Shown: positions 61,616 to 64,000 of the stretch, one piece after another
How the letters are laid out: every line of letters starts with the position of its first letter
Numbering within the stretch: position 1 is the stretch's first letter
Assembly (NCBI GenBank): GCA_035527895.1
Contig: DATKZQ010000016.1
Span: 1-64,000 of the forward strand
DNA length: 64,000 nucleotides
Direction of reading: 5' to 3'
Source of the DNA: JADFWK01 sp035527895
GTDB lineage: Bacteria; Desulfobacterota; DSM-4660; Desulfatiglandales; B25-G16
Position numbers and translations under genes: made by a program
The notes under the pieces: model-generated
What the model was told of the DNA's origin: nothing
Databases searched by the model: none
What the model saw: the letters and a program-made list of their open reading frames with translations, nothing else

Positions 61616-61846
61616 ATGCAAAAGAAAATTACAGAGTACGATTCATCAATAGATGCGCTTGTGGCTGTGGCTAAGCGTCTTCGTGGTTACGAGGATCTTT
61701 TTCATATGGCTTCAGAGGAGTTCTTCGATAAATTTAGCAAAGGCCTACTTGAGGACAATATCGATTTCGTTGAATGGTCAAACGACTATGAGCATTATAT
61801 GGCAATCAGGCTTGCGATAGAGAGGCATCTGCAGAATGTTGCGTGA
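61616..61846 (+). CDS. Probable antitoxin partner of the TumE-type toxin
   Basis: 76 residues, acidic and helical (YEDLFHMASEEFFDKFSKGL, then WSNDYEHYMAIRLAIERHL). It has a strong ribosome binding site (GGAGGGG) and overlaps the next gene by 11 nt. Small proteins like this are regularly paired with TumE/DUF6516 proteins. Antitoxin function is inferred from the pairing. Confidence 0.7.
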   Translation: MQKKITEYDSSIDALVAVAKRLRGYEDLFHMASEEFFDKFSKGLLEDNIDFVEWSNDYEHYMAIRLAIERHLQNVA

Positions 61847-62228
61847 TGCACTGGTTCACTATCTTGAGGATATCGAATCGGCAGTCCGAGAATTGAATGA
61901 TGTGTATGTCGAGCACTATGAAGAGGAATATCTGGCCTCAGATCGAGTGAATTTGCGAATCCGGATACGTTTTGCAACAGGATATCTTCTGGAGTTGAAC
62001 GAGGCTGCTATTCTTGAAGGTGGAAATATTAGACATCTTGGCTATCGTTATCATTTTCAGGATACAAAGAATCAACTCATTTTCCGATACGATAACACAC
62101 CCCACTACCCGAATCTTAAATCCTTCCCCCATCACAAACATGCAAAGCGTGGAGTCATTGCAGTAGAAAAACCTTCAATCCCAAATGTACTAGAAGAAGT
62201 CAAATCAATTGCTCAACCAGCGGAGTAG
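61836..62228 (+). CDS. TumE/DUF6516 family probable toxin
   Basis: 130 residues. The pattern RIRIRFATGYLLELNEAAIL, then HLGYRYHFQDTKNQLIFRYD and FPHHKHAKRGVI, matches the toxin-antitoxin TumE family (DUF6516) as I recall it. The target is not established from sequence. It forms a tight pair with the preceding gene, the second toxin-antitoxin pair within 2.3 kb. Confidence 0.8.
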   Translation: MLRDALVHYLEDIESAVRELNDVYVEHYEEEYLASDRVNLRIRIRFATGYLLELNEAAILEGGNIRHLGYRYHFQDTKNQLIFRYDNTPHYPNLKSFPHHKHAKRGVIAVEKPSIPNVLEEVKSIAQPAE

Positions 62229-62323
62229 ATTGATTCTCTAACACCAATCCAGCCAACCATTTCATATTGCAACCAACTGAACAAACAGCCATGTAAATCC
62301 TTCTTCCCCACGTGCCCCGCCCG

Positions 62324-62352
62324 CCCCGTAGCTCCGGGAGATGGTACTGGGG
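62324..62352 (+). repeat. Short hairpin repeat (CCCCGTAGCTCC family), copy 3
   Basis: Identical to 60758-60786 over the 29-nt hairpin. It stands at the start of a long repeat region that fills 62229-62934. Confidence 0.7.
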
Positions 62353-62355
62353 AAG

Positions 62356-62513
62356 CTCCGCATACCATCCTTCCACCCTTCCACCCTTCCCTTTTTCAAT
62401 AATTCCCTAATTCCTGAATTGCTAAATCCAACACTCCATCACTCCGGTACTCCAATACTCCACCTTCCCACCTTCCATCCCTCCAACATTCCAAATTCCC
62501 TCCTTCCATCATT
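62356..62513. repeat. Pyrimidine-rich TTCCA-word tract
   Basis: About 160 nt composed of variants of CCTTCCACC, CATTCC and ACTCCA. Shorter tracts of the same kind lie next to the fixed-length-core repeats at 41475, 50725 and 51493. The reading frames through it are artefacts of the low complexity. Confidence 0.6.
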
Positions 62514-62717
62514 CCCTGGCCCAGACCCCTGGCCCAGACCTGGCCTGAAAGGATTAAGTTCAATAGGTTCCAATCGGAGGTACGCCAACAATGACATAGC
62601 ACTCCGGTCAAGTCGCGCCAGGGCAGGCTGGGTTGCAAAGCGTGAGTATAAAGAGCTTACTTACGAAACAGTGTAACGACCGTAGTGTATTCCAGCAATG
62701 TCGCGCCAGGGCAGGCC
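62514..62717 (+). repeat. Tandem pair of fixed-length-core repeats (cores A and B)
   Basis: A duplicated CCCTGGCCCAGACC start (62514-62540), core A (62541-62614, 74 nt), joint GCGCCAGGGCAGGC, core B (62629-62702, 74 nt), end GCGCCAGGGCAGGCC. The period is 88 nt. Core A also occurs alone at 41506 and 51402, and core B alone at 50762. This is the plus-strand counterpart of the E-F pair at 18416. Confidence 0.88.
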
Positions 62718-62768
62718 ATCATTCCATCATTCCAGCCCTGTTTTCCATTCCTTTGCCTTGTTTGCACA

Positions 62769-62804
62769 AAGAAAGGGCCACAGCCCTCTTCAGGCCATGG
62801 CCCC
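62769..62804 (-). terminator. Probable terminator downstream of the PEP-CTERM gene
   Basis: On the minus strand GGGCCATGGCC pairs imperfectly with GGGCTGTGGCCC (62804-62775), followed by TTTCTTT. It lies about 130 nt after the stop codon. Confidence 0.55.
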
Positions 62805-62934
62805 TTACTGGGAGGTAAATCTAGAATCTCGCAATCAGGTGCTTAGGATCTGACGTCCCAAGCCGGTTGGGGTTACGGGTCTTGACTTCAATAACCCAAC
62901 AAACTCAAGAAACCCGAGCAACTCATGATAACCT

Positions 62935-63645
62935 CTAGGCTTTCTTCAAAAACCTCTTCCTGCCAAGGCCACCTAAACCGATCAGGCCAACACCGAGCAG
63001 GAGCATGGTGGCCGGTTCAGGGACGGGAGATACATCCAATTTGGCTACAGCAAACTCACTCCAAGCAGTGTAATCCTGTTTCAGAGGGACAACAAATCTG
63101 ATTTGATCTGCTATTATATTGGCAGCATAACTTACCTCCCCAAAAGAACCAGGACCTGAAAGTTCAGTACCAGTAAGGTTATAAGAAGGTTCAGGTTCTG
63201 CCCAACTATTCAACCACACACCGTCCAGGAAGAAATTCACACGGCCGCGCTCTGGTGCGCCATCAGTGCCCTCACCATCAAAAAGCGACCGAACCCACAC
63301 AGTATTAATTAACATCGGTTGATTGAAGTCGATAAAAAGCTTTTCCTTATAAACGACTGAGTCCACTTCATCGAATTCTTCACTAGCAATACCTAAACCC
63401 CGTGTGCCACGGTGCGTCAGTTCAGCGGGCGCTTCGGCATCCATTGAGCTTACGGTACCGAATCCACTTAAAATAGTAAAAGTGGTACCAATGTTTTTAG
63501 CGCTGTCATTCGTAGACCACCCCGTTGTATCATCGACACCCACAAAGCTATCTCCATGCAAAAAACTTATCAGAGTAGCCTCTCCAACTCCGATCATGCC
63601 GAAAACCAATGTCACGGCACATAAAAACACTAAAAACCTCTTCAT
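62935..63645 (-). CDS. PEP-CTERM sorting-domain protein
   Basis: 236 residues: signal peptide (MKRFLVFLCAVTLVFG, cleavage near GEA), a beta-rich exported body, and the PEP-CTERM tail VPEPATMLLLGVGLIGLGGL ending in RKRFLKK. Proteins with this tail are sorted and cleaved by exosortase EpsH/XrtA and usually associate with exopolysaccharide. No exosortase is in the window. The body is of unknown function, with a discoidin- or lectin-like look (FLDGVWLNSW, QIRFVVPLK) that I cannot confirm. GGAGGAG precedes the ATG. Confidence 0.9.
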   Translation of the reverse strand: MKRFLVFLCAVTLVFGMIGVGEATLISFLHGDSFVGVDDTTGWSTNDSAKNIGTTFTILSGFGTVSSMDAEAPAELTHRGTRGLGIASEEFDEVDSVVYKEKLFIDFNQPMLINTVWVRSLFDGEGTDGAPERGRVNFFLDGVWLNSWAEPEPSYNLTGTELSGPGSFGEVSYAANIIADQIRFVVPLKQDYTAWSEFAVAKLDVSPVPEPATMLLLGVGLIGLGGLGRKRFLKKA

Positions 63646-63679
63646 ACTCCTCCTTTCAATTATTCTTTGCTATTTAGCT

Positions 63680-63698
63680 GTCAGGTGGAATACCTGAC
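63680..63698 (-). promoter_or_regulatory. Perfect inverted repeat in the leader of the PEP-CTERM gene
   Basis: GTCAGGT-GGAAT-ACCTGAC lies 35 nt upstream of the start codon. It could be a repressor operator or an RNA hairpin in the 5' leader. No T-run follows on the minus strand. Confidence 0.5.
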
Positions 63699-64000
63699 CA
63701 CCTTATGCAATTTTTATCTTACCCTTTTTAATACACCTTAAAGATTTAATATCGGCCCTAATAAAGCTAGAAAATTGAGTATCAGTACGTTCATAGAGCT
63801 AAATCCATGCCAAATTGGCGGGATAGAAAATTACCATGGATTACAGGTAGTTAGCAGCTCGGCTAAAAAAATTATCTGAAACTATGTAAAAAAATACCAT
63901 TTAATTTGGGCAAAAGATTGCCACTTTTTGGAAGTGATTTTGGATACTTAGGACGACGCAAATGCAATAAAGCGGCCGCGCTCCCGCATAGCCAGCACTG
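63699..64000. other. Right edge of the window, no gene seen
   Basis: AT-rich upstream region of the PEP-CTERM gene. A sigma54-like TGGCA...TTGC pair is present on the minus strand near 63909-63922, but its spacing is one base too short. I see no start codon with a ribosome binding site; a gene fragment entering from outside cannot be excluded. Confidence 0.35.

Noticed and set aside
62514..62717. Integron attC sites
   Set aside because: The fixed length and variable middle are suggestive, but neither end carries the GTTRRRY/RYYYAAC core sites, and no integrase or cassette gene is in the window.
63909..63922. Sigma54 promoter for the PEP-CTERM gene
   Set aside because: TGGCA and TTGC occur in the right order on the minus strand, but the GG-GC spacing is 9 instead of 10, and the site is about 260 nt from the start codon.

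Overview
The window looks like a piece of chromosome from an anaerobic, Gram-negative bacterium, most probably of the Desulfobacterota (former Deltaproteobacteria, Syntrophobacterales-like). Three observations support this. LPS and lipoprotein genes (lptE, a PEP-CTERM protein, murJ) imply an outer membrane. There are three complete 2-oxoacid:ferredoxin oxidoreductase (KOR/VOR) gene sets. A glutaconyl-CoA decarboxylase alpha subunit, an acyl-CoA ligase and an acyl-CoA dehydrogenase sit among them. Taxonomy is inferred from gene content and order only.

Layout. 0-4.5 kb: truncated 5' end of a probable IS1595-type transposase, a secreted ComEA-like protein, UDP-glucose dehydrogenase, a winged-helix regulator, an intergenic stretch with dispersed repeats, hisB and tRNA-Ala(CGC). 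4.5-22.8 kb: a long, mostly minus-strand housekeeping block (murJ; rpsT on the plus strand; holA-lptE-leuS; nusB-ribH-ribBA-ribE-ribD-nrdR-dCMP deaminase-glyA-rpiB; fabF-acpP-fabG-plsX-rpmF-yceD). Reading along the minus strand this is yceD-rpmF-plsX-fabG-acpP-fabF-rpiB-glyA-comEB-nrdR-rib-nusB-leuS-lptE-holA, with many 4-base or similar overlaps. fabH and fabD are absent from the fatty-acid cluster. 22.9-24.8 kb: Nudix hydrolase and a Memo-family protein.

24.9-43.7 kb is a catabolic region. KOR set 1 is korA-korB-korC, then a GltD-like FAD/NADPH protein and a ferredoxin. It is followed by gcdA, an acyl-CoA synthetase, KOR set 2 (ferredoxin-korA-korB-korC), gltX, an acyl-CoA dehydrogenase, a tandem-ACT protein, and KOR set 3, which is VOR-like. 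These genes would plausibly activate and oxidise organic or amino-acid-derived acids through CoA thioesters, reducing ferredoxin. 43.9-50.7 kb: CDP-alcohol phosphatidyltransferase, a second Memo-family protein, methionine aminopeptidase, and a striking fusion of an EndoQ-like PHP nuclease to a UvrD/Rep helicase. 51.5-59.6 kb: YihY-like membrane protein, radical SAM protein, and a tetrapyrrole block (siroheme dehydrogenase, CcsA/HemX-like protein, hemA). 59.9-63.6 kb: accessory region with VapBC, a MoaE-like protein, a TumE-type toxin-antitoxin pair and a PEP-CTERM protein.

The most unusual feature is the intergenic DNA, above all after 50 kb, which is built from several families of structured dispersed repeats. 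One family has conserved ends around a variable core of almost constant length: nine cores, eight of exactly 74 nt and one of 73. It occurs as single units and as tandem pairs with an 88-nt period. A second family folds as a four-arm cloverleaf of about 130 nt, in three copies whose stems differ in sequence but keep their pairing. A third carries four consecutive hairpins, and one copy supplies the stop codon of a protein gene. No CRISPR array, rRNA or prophage was recognised.
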